A stretch of DNA of 64,000 nucleotides from CAYRAV01 sp964422365. Its GTDB lineage: Bacteria; Bacillota; Clostridia; Lachnospirales; Lachnospiraceae. This document shows, in pieces, positions 28,219 through 36,980 of the stretch. A program made the position numbers and the translations under genes. The notes beneath the pieces are model-generated. The model was given only the letters and a program-made list of their open reading frames with translations, was not told where the DNA came from and did not search any database. Where the stretch lies: the NCBI GenBank assembly GCA_964422365.1, contig CAYRAV010000008.1, positions 1 to 64,000 of the forward strand, given 5' to 3'. Each line of letters opens with the position of its first letter. Position 1 is the stretch's first letter.

Positions 28219-29655
28219 TTATTTATCAAACCTTTTTGCCAAAATATTCGCATAGATAGCATCTGAAATTTTAATTAAAGTTGCTATTTTTCTTTCTTCC
28301 CATACATAATTATCTTTTTCCGGCTCAAAGAAAATACTACCTTGGCATATTTCTGATGTTCCTATTACAATAAATAATCCCCGTTCTATTTTTAATTCAT
28401 CAAAAACAGATTGAATATTATCAGAAAAATAGTATTCCCTAATATTTTTTACTTCACGATATTTTTCTTTATAAAACTCTGAAAATATCGAAAAATCTTC
28501 TTGATTGAAATAATATGTTTTATGTTTGTTCTCTTCTTCCCTCACTTCTGCTTTCCATTTATAGATTATTTGATGACATAGATAGTCGTAATCTATCTCG
28601 AAAATAATAATTCTATTTAGATCAAATAAATTTCCTACTTGACTTAGTATTGTATCCATTGCACTACCTAAGTCATTTGTTCGTTGTAATAAAGTTTCTA
28701 CAAAAGAAACCAATGCTTCCTGACCATTTGTATAATACTTTACCAAATCTGCAATTTCTTTCTTATTTTCACTCTTATTCGATACCTTTTTTGCAATCTT
28801 TTCAATTGCCTCTGTATATTCTAATGGGGTTCCCGGTTTCTCCTTTTTAATATGAAGCAACGTGCTTTCTGCCAATTGGTAAAGGCTGTCATAATTATCT
28901 CCAAATGATGTATCTACTATACTGATACTGCTTGTAATATGGAATTCCTGAAAGTCACCCATAGACAAATTTTTGATTTCTTTACAGATGCGTTTCCCGA
29001 TGCCTATTGCCTGTTCATGATTTACCCGCTTTAAAACAGCTAAAAAGATATCATTTTTTACATGAATGAGTATATCATTTTTTCTTGTAATCTTCTTTAA
29101 CATTTTTGCAATATTTACCAGTACGGCATCTCCAAAAACTCTTCCATACCCTTCATTTACTTTGGAAAATTCATCAATATCCAATAAAAACATCGTTGCC
29201 TTTTCATCTTCATCTTTATTTTTTAAGTACTCATTTACTACTTTTTTTCCACGATACTTGGTATATAATTTTGTTAATTTGTCAAAATCATGTTTCTCTT
29301 TTTCTTTATACACCCAATTCTTATATTGCTCTGTTATATTATAAACTAACGCTATCTGACATAAGCCATTATCTGTTTCTACTAATTTTTCCTTCCTTAT
29401 AAAATACTGGTCCGTACTTTTTTCATAGACTTCGTTTGTATGATAAGATTCTTTATTTAAATTTTCCCTCATACAAAATTTGCAAGGTTTATCTTTGCCA
29501 TACAATAGCTCATAACATTTACAACCCTGAATAGTATCTTTTTTTATATTAAACTTTTCTTTCCCACTCTGATTTAAAAATGTCAATTCATAATTTTCCA
29601 TATTAGAAAAATATACAACTTCCTCTAAACCATCCATAATCTCATAAATGTTCAT
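28219..29655 (-). CDS. PAS-GGDEF-GAF signalling protein, N-terminal part of hybrid sensor
   Basis: Residues 1-115 form a PAS-like sensor with clustered cysteines (GCKCYELLYGKDKPCKFC) seen in this clostridial family. Residues 125-275 are GGDEF-like, but HVKNDIFLAVL replaces GG(D/E)EF, so no cyclase activity is expected. Residues 315-475 are a GAF-like domain. The chain ends at AKRFDK with TAA, while EKARVEFLSR and the HisKA box continue in frame. The ATG at 29655 follows GAGGGG; an upstream start at 29691 lacks a site. Confidence 0.8.
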   Translation of the reverse strand: MNIYEIMDGLEEVVYFSNMENYELTFLNQSGKEKFNIKKDTIQGCKCYELLYGKDKPCKFCMRENLNKESYHTNEVYEKSTDQYFIRKEKLVETDNGLCQIALVYNITEQYKNWVYKEKEKHDFDKLTKLYTKYRGKKVVNEYLKNKDEDEKATMFLLDIDEFSKVNEGYGRVFGDAVLVNIAKMLKKITRKNDILIHVKNDIFLAVLKRVNHEQAIGIGKRICKEIKNLSMGDFQEFHITSSISIVDTSFGDNYDSLYQLAESTLLHIKKEKPGTPLEYTEAIEKIAKKVSNKSENKKEIADLVKYYTNGQEALVSFVETLLQRTNDLGSAMDTILSQVGNLFDLNRIIIFEIDYDYLCHQIIYKWKAEVREEENKHKTYYFNQEDFSIFSEFYKEKYREVKNIREYYFSDNIQSVFDELKIERGLFIVIGTSEICQGSIFFEPEKDNYVWEERKIATLIKISDAIYANILAKRFDK

Positions 29656-29691
29656 TGCCATCCCCTCACTATTCTCATCTAACGTTACCAT

Positions 29692-30183
29692 ATTATATCA
29701 TTGTACCATATCCTGCTTTAATTTTCAACTTTTACGAAACACCATTTCACAATTAGCATATAAAAATAATTTTTTTCGCATTTTGTTTACTTATTAGTCC
29801 GCTATATATCTACCATATAGTTCCATTATTACACATTTCACTATTTTTATACTTGATTCTGGCTGCTGCCTGCATAAATAAGATAAAAAGTGTGGCTGCT
29901 GCAACACTTCCACACTTTCTATCCAAACATACTATAACAATCATTTTCTTTTTTCGACATATATGATACTCTTTATGAACAAAGGCTTTTTTCAATAATA
30001 TCAATATAACTTTTAGCCATATCATTTGCATCAAGCCTGCCAGACACAAAGGATAAACAATATTTGTCTGCTTACCTATTTTCCTGATAAGACTACTCTT
30101 AAACCTCAGTGCATCTACTATGCCTGCGTTTGTAAAGCAATATTCTCAGAAAAATATTCTATGCTTAAACTCCAAAACTTTAT
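29692..30183 (-). terminator. Intergenic region with likely lysC terminator (29887-29918)
   Basis: On the minus strand AAAGTGTGG and CCACACTTT form a stem followed by TTTATCTTATTT, a good terminator about 270 bases after lysC. A 79-codon frame across it (29810-30049) is rejected because the terminator lies inside. Between lysC and the hairpin a minus-strand stretch reads SGRLDANDMAKSYIDIIEKSL before a stop. It might be a gene remnant but has no start or ribosome binding site. Confidence 0.6.
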
Positions 30184-31506
30184 TTATACTATACTAGCAG
30201 TTACAAAAATATCATAAATTGCTTTAATTGCCGATTCAAAATCTGCATTACTTACACCAATAATGATATTTAACTCACTAGAACCCTGGTCAATCATTTT
30301 TACATTTACTTTTGCATGTGCCAAAGCAGAGAAAATTCTTCCAGCTGTACCTCTTGTGGCACGCATTCCACGGCCTACAACTGCGATTAATGCCAGATCT
30401 CCTTCTAAATCAATAGAATCCGGCTGTACTTCCCTGTTAATGCCTGCAACAATATGCTGCTCTTTTTCTTCAAAGTCTTTTTGATCTACAAAAATGGTCA
30501 TTGTATCAATACCTGATGGCATATGCTCAAAAGAAATCCCATTTTTCTCAAATACTTCTAATACTTTTCTGCCAAAACCAATCTCTGAGTTCATCATATC
30601 TTTTTCAATATTTACGGCTACAAATCCCTTTGTTCCTGCAATACCTGTGATTGTATATTTTGGTGTATGACATGTACTCTTTACAATCATTGTTCCATTA
30701 TCTTCAGGTGCATTTGTATTTTTTATATTAATTGGAATTCCAGCCTGCCTTACAGGGAAAATGGCATCTTCGTGAAGCACAGTAGCTCCCATATAAGAAA
30801 GCTCTCTTAATTCCTGATAAGTAATAGTCGTAATTACTTTGGGATTTTCAATAATTCTTGGATCTGCTACTAAAAATCCTGATACATCTGTCCAATTTTC
30901 ATATAAATCCACTTTTGCAGCTTTTGCAACAATAGAACCTGTTACATCTGAACCACCTCTTGAAAAAGTTTTTACAGAACCATCTGCTTTAGCACCATAA
31001 AATCCCGGAATTACTGCTTTTTCTTCTTTTTCCAATCTTTTTCCCAATATTTTATTCGTTTGATCTGCATCAAAATTTCCATCCTCATCAAAGAAAATAA
31101 CTTCTGCCGAATCAATAAATGTATATCCTAAATAATTAGCCATGATAATACCATTTAGATATTCTCCACGGGAAGCAGCATAATCACTACCTGCCTTATT
31201 TTCGAATTTTTCTTTAATTACTTTGAATTCATCTGATAAAGACAAGGAGAGTCCTAACCCTTTGATAATTTCATTATATCTTTCTTCAATTGCTTTTAAT
31301 TCTTTACTGAAATTTTTTCCTTCTATGGCAATATTATAACAACCATATAGCATATCTGTTACTTTTGTATCACTAGAAAACCTTTTTCCTGGTGCCGATG
31401 GTACTACATATCTTCTGCTCTTATCTGCACGAATAATATTTCCAACTTTTTTAAACTGCTCTGCACTTGCTAATGAACTTCCGCCAAATTTTACTACTTT
31501 TTTCAT
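30184..31506 (-). CDS. lysC: Aspartate kinase
   Basis: Phosphorylates aspartate, the first step toward lysine, threonine, methionine and diaminopimelate. The kinase domain starts KKVVKFGGSSLA and contains FSRGGSDVTGSIVAKA. Two ACT domains at the C-terminus (from about 310, for example IDTMTIFVD and ALIAVVGRGMRATRGTAGRIFSAL) bind feedback inhibitors. At about 440 aa it is the single-chain form. The ATG at 31506 or a GTG two codons earlier may be used; GGAG lies upstream of both. A tiny K-rich ORF ends 18 bases before it. Confidence 0.96.
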   Translation of the reverse strand: MKKVVKFGGSSLASAEQFKKVGNIIRADKSRRYVVPSAPGKRFSSDTKVTDMLYGCYNIAIEGKNFSKELKAIEERYNEIIKGLGLSLSLSDEFKVIKEKFENKAGSDYAASRGEYLNGIIMANYLGYTFIDSAEVIFFDEDGNFDADQTNKILGKRLEKEEKAVIPGFYGAKADGSVKTFSRGGSDVTGSIVAKAAKVDLYENWTDVSGFLVADPRIIENPKVITTITYQELRELSYMGATVLHEDAIFPVRQAGIPINIKNTNAPEDNGTMIVKSTCHTPKYTITGIAGTKGFVAVNIEKDMMNSEIGFGRKVLEVFEKNGISFEHMPSGIDTMTIFVDQKDFEEKEQHIVAGINREVQPDSIDLEGDLALIAVVGRGMRATRGTAGRIFSALAHAKVNVKMIDQGSSELNIIIGVSNADFESAIKAIYDIFVTASIV

Positions 31507-31524
31507 AACCACATTTCTCCATAT

Positions 31525-31602
31525 CTATTTATTTTTCTTATATGCAAATCCTTTTAAGACTGCATAACCTGCTCCGCATATCTTTGAACATTTCTTTTTC
31601 AT
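31525..31602 (-). CDS. Putative 25-aa lysine-rich leader ORF before lysC
   Basis: MKKKCSKICGAGYAVLKGF followed by AYKKNK: 8 of 25 residues are lysine. The ATG has AAAGTGGAT upstream, and the stop is 18 bases before the lysC ATG. No terminator fits in that gap, so classical attenuation is unlikely; translational coupling is possible. No lysine riboswitch was recognised in the 470-base upstream region. AAA codons are common in AT-rich DNA, so chance is a real alternative. Confidence 0.4.
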   Translation of the reverse strand: MKKKCSKICGAGYAVLKGFAYKKNK

Positions 31603-31984
31603 GCAGATATCCACTTTGTGTTTATTATGATTTTGCCCTATTTATCTTATCTTTGTTTTACATAGACAAAGCAAAACCATTTTATTTCTACTATATATAA
31701 TACACATCTTTTTCAAAAAATCAATGACTTTCTCATTACTAATATCCCTATTTCTTTTATAATTGTCATATTTTACAATTTAATGTCATTTTTTTGTTTT
31801 TCTAAAGTCATTTTGACTATTTTTTATCTGTTATATTTTCCAAAATTGTTATAGTCTAACCTATCATTTATACCTTATATTCCAATGCAAAACACATCAT
31901 TGTAATATAACTCTAATGGATATCACTTATTAGAATATTCAACACTTTCTGTATAGCCAGACTATTGCATATGCTTTAAAAGCC

Positions 31985-33868
31985 TTATCTAACCACTTCA
32001 TAAATTTTAGCTGTCAACGGTTCTAACTCAATAATCATTTCATAATGACACTTTTCTTCTTCCACATTTTCATTCTCTTTTTCCGCTGCTGCATCTTTTC
32101 TTTCCATTTCTTCTGTCTCTTGCTTTACAGATACAGTCTCATGTGCTTCTATCCATTGACCACTTTTATCTTCTCTGTCTCCTCCATACCAATTACTATT
32201 ACTTGATAAAATCTCTTTCCAAATCATTTTTTCTTTTAATAAAATCGAATGTGCCTGATAATAATTCTCTGATAAGTTCATCACAATATACATACTTTGT
32301 CCATATCCTTTTCTTTTATAAGTGTATACCACTTCCTCCACACAATCTGCCTGTATCCATTCAAAAGCATCTTTTTCATACTCATGTATATGTAATGCTG
32401 GAGATTGTCTGTAAAGATAGTTGATTTTTTTATGGAATTCATAAAATCTTTTTCTTTTCCAATCTTCCAATGAGTTCCACTCTACCTGACCGCTTTCATT
32501 CCATTCGCCAAGCTGTCCAATTTCATTTCCCATAAAATCCAGCTTCTTTCCAGGATGGGTGTACATATATACACAAAGTATCCTGTATTGCCTTAATTTT
32601 GTGTCAAAATCGCCCCACATTTTCTGTAACAGTGATGCTTTTCCATGCACCACCTCATCGTGGGAAAATGGAAGCAGAAAACGTTCACTATAAAAATATG
32701 CCATGGAAAACGTTAATTTATGATAATGTTGTGTCCGATCTTTTGGATGCATTCCAAATACTTCCAAAGTATCATGCATCCATCCTAAATCCCATTTATA
32801 ATCAAATCCCAATCCGCCTTCCTCTTCTGAAAAAGTAACTTTGGGATATATTGTAGAATCTTCTGCAATTAACATCACATCAGGATGCCTTTTTTTTAAT
32901 TCACGATTAAGCTGTTTTACAAAATTCACTCCACCTTCATTGATACCATTATCAGAATTTCCCTGCCAATATAATAAATTGCTCACTGCATCCATGCGAA
33001 TACCATCAAAATGATACTCTCGAATCCAATACTCTGCAACAGACTGCAGAAAACTCTGTACCTCTCCCCGGTACAAATTAAAATTGCAGGATCCCCATTC
33101 GCTATAACCAATATCCTTGCTTGGATACTCATATAATGGTGTTCCATCAAACTCCCGTAATCCATACTCGTCCAAAGCAAAATGAACCGGAACAAAGTCA
33201 ATAATCACACCTATTCCTTCCTGATGACAGCGGTTTACCATCATTTTCACTTCTTGTGCTATACCATACCGGCTGGTAGGAGCAAAAAATCCAGTTACCT
33301 GATACCCCCAGGATCCATCAAAAGGATGTTCACTCAGCGGCAGAAATTCAATATGGGTATAACCATTTTCTTTTATATAAGAAATCATCTGTTCTATCAG
33401 TTCTGTATATCTGTACCAGCCATATTCCTCCATTGTTTTTCGTTTCCATGAGCCAAAATGTACCTCATAAATATTCATTGGCCTGTCATAATTAATATTT
33501 CTGTTTTTCATCCAATCCCAGTCTGAAAATTGGAATGTTTCCAGATTCCTTATAACAGCTGCATAATATGGTCTGATTTCCATACCAAATGCATAAGGAT
33601 CTGTATGCTTTTTCTGATTTCCATGCCGATCATAAATACAGTAAAGATAGCGCATTCCTTCTTTTGCCTTATCAGAAATAATGCTGTAAACACCCTTTCC
33701 TTCATGAAACATTTTCTCTTCTTTCCAATTATTAAAATCTCCTTCTATTCCTACACTCTCAGCAGCAGGTGCATATACCCGGAAGATCGTGTCTTTTCCG
33801 TACATATGTGCACCAAAATACATATATGCATCAAAAGACTGCCCGGATAAAAATTTCATAAGTTCCAT
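31985..33868 (-). CDS. glgB: 1,4-alpha-glucan branching enzyme
   Basis: Forms alpha-1,6 branches in glycogen. An N-terminal CBM48-like domain (about 15-110) precedes the GH13 barrel with EVHFGSWKR, IEFLPLSEHPFDGSWGYQVTGFFAPTSRYG, the nucleophile Asp in FDGIRMDAVSNLL, the acid Glu in MLIAEDST and FSHDEVVHGK. Near the C-terminus an acidic and basic insert (about residues 580-608, rich in E and K) interrupts the final beta domain, which is unusual. No other glycogen genes are near. AAGGAG precedes the ATG. Confidence 0.96.
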   Translation of the reverse strand: MELMKFLSGQSFDAYMYFGAHMYGKDTIFRVYAPAAESVGIEGDFNNWKEEKMFHEGKGVYSIISDKAKEGMRYLYCIYDRHGNQKKHTDPYAFGMEIRPYYAAVIRNLETFQFSDWDWMKNRNINYDRPMNIYEVHFGSWKRKTMEEYGWYRYTELIEQMISYIKENGYTHIEFLPLSEHPFDGSWGYQVTGFFAPTSRYGIAQEVKMMVNRCHQEGIGVIIDFVPVHFALDEYGLREFDGTPLYEYPSKDIGYSEWGSCNFNLYRGEVQSFLQSVAEYWIREYHFDGIRMDAVSNLLYWQGNSDNGINEGGVNFVKQLNRELKKRHPDVMLIAEDSTIYPKVTFSEEEGGLGFDYKWDLGWMHDTLEVFGMHPKDRTQHYHKLTFSMAYFYSERFLLPFSHDEVVHGKASLLQKMWGDFDTKLRQYRILCVYMYTHPGKKLDFMGNEIGQLGEWNESGQVEWNSLEDWKRKRFYEFHKKINYLYRQSPALHIHEYEKDAFEWIQADCVEEVVYTYKRKGYGQSMYIVMNLSENYYQAHSILLKEKMIWKEILSSNSNWYGGDREDKSGQWIEAHETVSVKQETEEMERKDAAAEKENENVEEEKCHYEMIIELEPLTAKIYEVVR

Positions 33869-33938
33869 TCTATAACTCCTTCTTAAAACATGTCATTTTT
33901 ATGTGATCATATATCACTTACCTTGCTAACCATGTCAT

Positions 33939-34205
33939 TTATAATTCTGTTTTGCTATTTTCTATTAGTTTCAACTTTTGTTTCCGGTTAAATTTTTTAA
34001 TTTCGTATTCTCTTTTCATAGCACACTGCTTTGTACTATAAATTTCAAAATACACTAATTTTACCGGCAGCCGGGATCTTGTATATTTTGCACCTTTTCC
34101 CCTATTATGAGTTTCTACTCTTTTTGTTAAATTGTTGGTATATCCTGTATATAGAGTACCATCTGCACATTGCAATATATAAGTATAATGTTTTTCTTCT
34201 CTCAT
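33939..34205 (-). CDS. GIY-YIG nuclease-family protein
   Basis: An 88-aa stand-alone GIY-YIG domain of the UPF0213/YhbQ type: HYTYILQCADGTLYTGYTNNLTKRVETHNRGKGAKYTRSRLPVKLVYFE, with EYEIKKF near the end. The paired YI and YTGY strands, the Arg and the Glu of the catalytic centre are all present. Its cellular role is unknown and a DNA repair function is suggested for the family. The ATG at 34205 has AGGTGA upstream; the longer frame to 34262 has no site. Confidence 0.9.
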   Translation of the reverse strand: MREEKHYTYILQCADGTLYTGYTNNLTKRVETHNRGKGAKYTRSRLPVKLVYFEIYSTKQCAMKREYEIKKFNRKQKLKLIENSKTEL

Positions 34206-34369
34206 ATCTTCACCTGATTTTCCTGCATATTCTATTTTAATGTATGTTTTCCTTCTGGTCAAGTTTCTGTCTATCTTAACTGTGTTGTTATTTCTCTTAC
34301 GAATAGTTATCTATGATTTTTTCCAATCTGCTCAAACTTACTCTAGGATTTATACTCTGACAAATTTTG

Positions 34370-34396
34370 AATGGCATAACTGCACTGTAACTAACA
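34370..34396. repeat. Possible family 2 repeat end
   Basis: GGCATAACTGCACTGTAAC resembles the right end TGGCTGAACTGTAAC of the complete copy with a few changes. No partner end was found. Confidence 0.3.
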
Positions 34397-34610
34397 ATCT
34401 TTATTTTTCTTTATAATAGCTTGACTTTTATTTCATGAAATGTTACGATTTTAACGTTGTTTCACATAATGCAAACTTATTGCATAAAGTAATAATTAGA
34501 GTATCAGTAAATTTTATACTCTGAACTATTATCTGACAGAAATGTCTTTAAAGTTTATTCCTATTGCTTTATAATACTTCTCATCTTTGGGTTTAGACTT
34601 TAATAAAATT

Positions 34611-34778
34611 AGCGCCATGCACCTGAAACCGGCTGTTTCAAATTTTAACAATCCGGCAGGCTATTCTAGGTTAACGAGGTAGAGAGTTTATCGAATTTTC
34701 GGCGGATGCTCTCTCGCAGATAAGGCTGTGTCATATATCAGAAAAACAGCGGGTAACCGAAACACAAAGCTGATATAA
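34611..34778 (+). ncRNA. glmS ribozyme/riboswitch
   Basis: The leader of glmS carries the ribozyme hallmarks: AGCGCC with the self-cleavage site expected between A34611 and G34612, AACGAGGT, and the core TCGGCGGATG. The P4-like TATATCAG and CTGATATA pair encloses GCGGGTAACCGAAACACAAAG. Glucosamine-6-phosphate triggers cleavage, the message is degraded, and GlmS synthesis falls. About 35 bases separate it from the glmS start. Confidence 0.95.
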
Positions 34779-34812
34779 CCTTAAATATATGATTATAAAG
34801 GAGCGTTTTGTT

Positions 34813-36636
34813 ATGTGCGGAATTATTGGATTTACAGGTGCACTCAATGCAAAAACAGTGTTAACCGAAGGACTACAGGAGTTAGAATATCGTGGATATG
34901 ATAGTGCGGGTATTGCTTATTTTAATGGCAATAATATCCGTACCATCAAAACGGAAGGAAAAGTATCCTGTTTATGTGACAAAGTAAAAAATGAAGCAAG
35001 TGAAGATAACCCAACTTGTGGTATCGGACATACAAGATGGGCTACTCATGGAGGTGTATCAGATATCAATTGCCATCCTCATACTTTTGGCCAAGTCACT
35101 TTAATCCATAATGGAATTATTGAAAATTACAAATCCCTGGAAGAGGAACTTAAAAAATCTGGCAAAGAACCTGTTTCACAAACGGATTCAGAGATTGCTG
35201 CTATGATAATCAATGAATGTTACAATGGAAATCCCATTAAAGCAATCAAAACAGCAATTGAAAAATTAGAAGGTGCCTATGCATTCTGTATTATGTTTTC
35301 TGACCAGCCTGGCATTATCTATGCTGTCCGCAATGGAAGCCCGCTGGTTGCTGCCTCTACAGATAAAGGGTCTATTATTGCATCTGATATGGTAGCATTG
35401 ATAAAGTATTCCAAAGATTATTTTGTATTGCCGGAACATCATATTGCCCGGCTAACCGCTGATGGCATTACTGTTACAAATCTTAATCATCAGGTAATAG
35501 AACCTAAATTGCTGCATGTGAATTGGGATGTAGCTTCTGCAAGAAAAGGCGGATATGACTATTTTATGTTAAAAGAAATTCATGAACAGCCCGAAGCACT
35601 GCACAATACAATTGGTCCAAGAAATGTAAACGGATTACCTGATTTTTCAGAAGACGGAATTCCTGATAATTTGTTTGAAAATATCAACCATATTATTATT
35701 ACAGCTTGCGGTACTGCAATGCATGCCGGATTAATCGGAAAAAACATGATTGAAAAATTAACACGTATTCCTGTTACTGTTGACATTGCCTCCGAATTCC
35801 GCTATCAAGATCCTATTCTAAGTGAAAATACTCTGGTCATTACTATTTCACAATCTGGTGAAACGGCAGATACTTTGGCAGCTCTTCGCCTTGCAAAAGA
35901 AAATGGTTCAAAAACATTATCTGTAGTAAATGTAAAAGGATCTTCTATTGCCAGAGAAAGTGATTATGTATTATATACACATGCTGGTCCGGAAATTGCT
36001 GTTGCCAGCACAAAGGCTTATACTGTTCAGCTTGCTGCTATGTATTTAATTGCTTTTCGATTTGCTTTTGTAAAGAAAACCATTTCAGAAAAAGAAACAA
36101 AAGAATTCATGTCACTTCTAAATGATACTGTTGCTATTGTTGAAGAAATGTTATCTTATGATGAACAAATAAAACCAATTAGCAAACGTTTGAAAAAGGC
36201 AGGGGATTTATTCTTTATTGGACGTGGATTAGACTACTCTTTATCTTGTGAAGGCTCCATTAAATTAAAAGAAATCAGCTATATTCATTCAGAAGCCTAC
36301 GCAGCAGGTGAGTTAAAACATGGTACAATTTCACTAATCACTGACAATGTTCCTGTAATTGCACTAGCAACCCAGGAACATGTATATGCTAAAATGATTT
36401 CAAATATCAGAGAAGTGCGTTCCCGCGGTGCTAAAGTTATCTTAATCACAAAAAGCAATGCACATGTGGATGCCTCCCTTTGCGATTATCATATTATGCT
36501 TCCTGAAATGGATGAACGTTTTTCACCTTTCGCAAGTGCTGTAATCTTACAATACATTGCATATTATACTGCTATTGCACGAGGGTTAAATGTTGACCAG
36601 CCAAGAAATCTTGCAAAATCTGTAACTGTAGAATAA
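34813..36636 (+). CDS. glmS: Glucosamine--fructose-6-phosphate aminotransferase
   Basis: Makes glucosamine-6-phosphate from fructose-6-phosphate and glutamine, the entry to cell-wall amino sugars. The N-terminal glutaminase begins MCGIIGF with Cys1 as nucleophile, plus TRWATHGG and HNGIIENY. Two SIS domains follow (ISQSGETADTLAALR, and SCEGSIKLKEISYIHSEAY with the AGELKHG loop). It ends in QPRNLAKSVTVE, as in the family. The ATG at 34813 is required because the Cys must be residue 2; AAAGGAG precedes it. It is controlled by the ribozyme upstream. Confidence 0.98.
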   Translation: MCGIIGFTGALNAKTVLTEGLQELEYRGYDSAGIAYFNGNNIRTIKTEGKVSCLCDKVKNEASEDNPTCGIGHTRWATHGGVSDINCHPHTFGQVTLIHNGIIENYKSLEEELKKSGKEPVSQTDSEIAAMIINECYNGNPIKAIKTAIEKLEGAYAFCIMFSDQPGIIYAVRNGSPLVAASTDKGSIIASDMVALIKYSKDYFVLPEHHIARLTADGITVTNLNHQVIEPKLLHVNWDVASARKGGYDYFMLKEIHEQPEALHNTIGPRNVNGLPDFSEDGIPDNLFENINHIIITACGTAMHAGLIGKNMIEKLTRIPVTVDIASEFRYQDPILSENTLVITISQSGETADTLAALRLAKENGSKTLSVVNVKGSSIARESDYVLYTHAGPEIAVASTKAYTVQLAAMYLIAFRFAFVKKTISEKETKEFMSLLNDTVAIVEEMLSYDEQIKPISKRLKKAGDLFFIGRGLDYSLSCEGSIKLKEISYIHSEAYAAGELKHGTISLITDNVPVIALATQEHVYAKMISNIREVRSRGAKVILITKSNAHVDASLCDYHIMLPEMDERFSPFASAVILQYIAYYTAIARGLNVDQPRNLAKSVTVE

Positions 36637-36643
36637 CATTTCC

Positions 36644-36873
36644 AGAGCGTGTCTGAAAAATTGCTTGTTACAATATGTATGTCACAATTTATGGAAAATT
36701 TGTTCCAAGTTCATAAGATGCAACGAACTACATTGAATGAATTTGGAACAAATATCCATATCTTACCAGACAAGGTCTGCCAACTTTGATAGGTGTGAAT
36801 TGCGGTATGCCCAGATGAGTACACAAAGCGGGACGGCAGATTATTGAGACAATGAATTTTAAAATATGCTCTA
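36644..36873. repeat. Family 1 inverted-repeat element, complete (about 230 bp)
   Basis: The left end AGAGCGTGTCTGAAAAATTG and the inverted right end AGAGCATATTTTAAAATTCA are recognisable copies. It shares ATTGCTTGTTACAA and the internal palindrome with the copy at 5802: TTTGTTCCAAGTTCAT pairs with ATGAATTTGGAACAAA. The extra length is in the right third. It lies directly after glmS. Confidence 0.7.
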
Positions 36874-36980
36874 ATACAATAAAAATTAAGTTTTGGAATC
36901 ATATATAATGGTCCGTATTCCAGCTATAAACTATATTGTTTCTCATGTAGTCATCTGTTATTTTATTCATAATAGGTTTG

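Noticed and set aside
29810..30049. 79-codon minus-strand frame downstream of lysC
   Set aside because: A clear terminator hairpin with a T-rich tail lies inside it and no ribosome binding site precedes it.
31513..31984. Lysine riboswitch or T-box before lysC
   Set aside because: No lysine riboswitch core, T-box sequence or terminator-antiterminator pair was seen in this gap.
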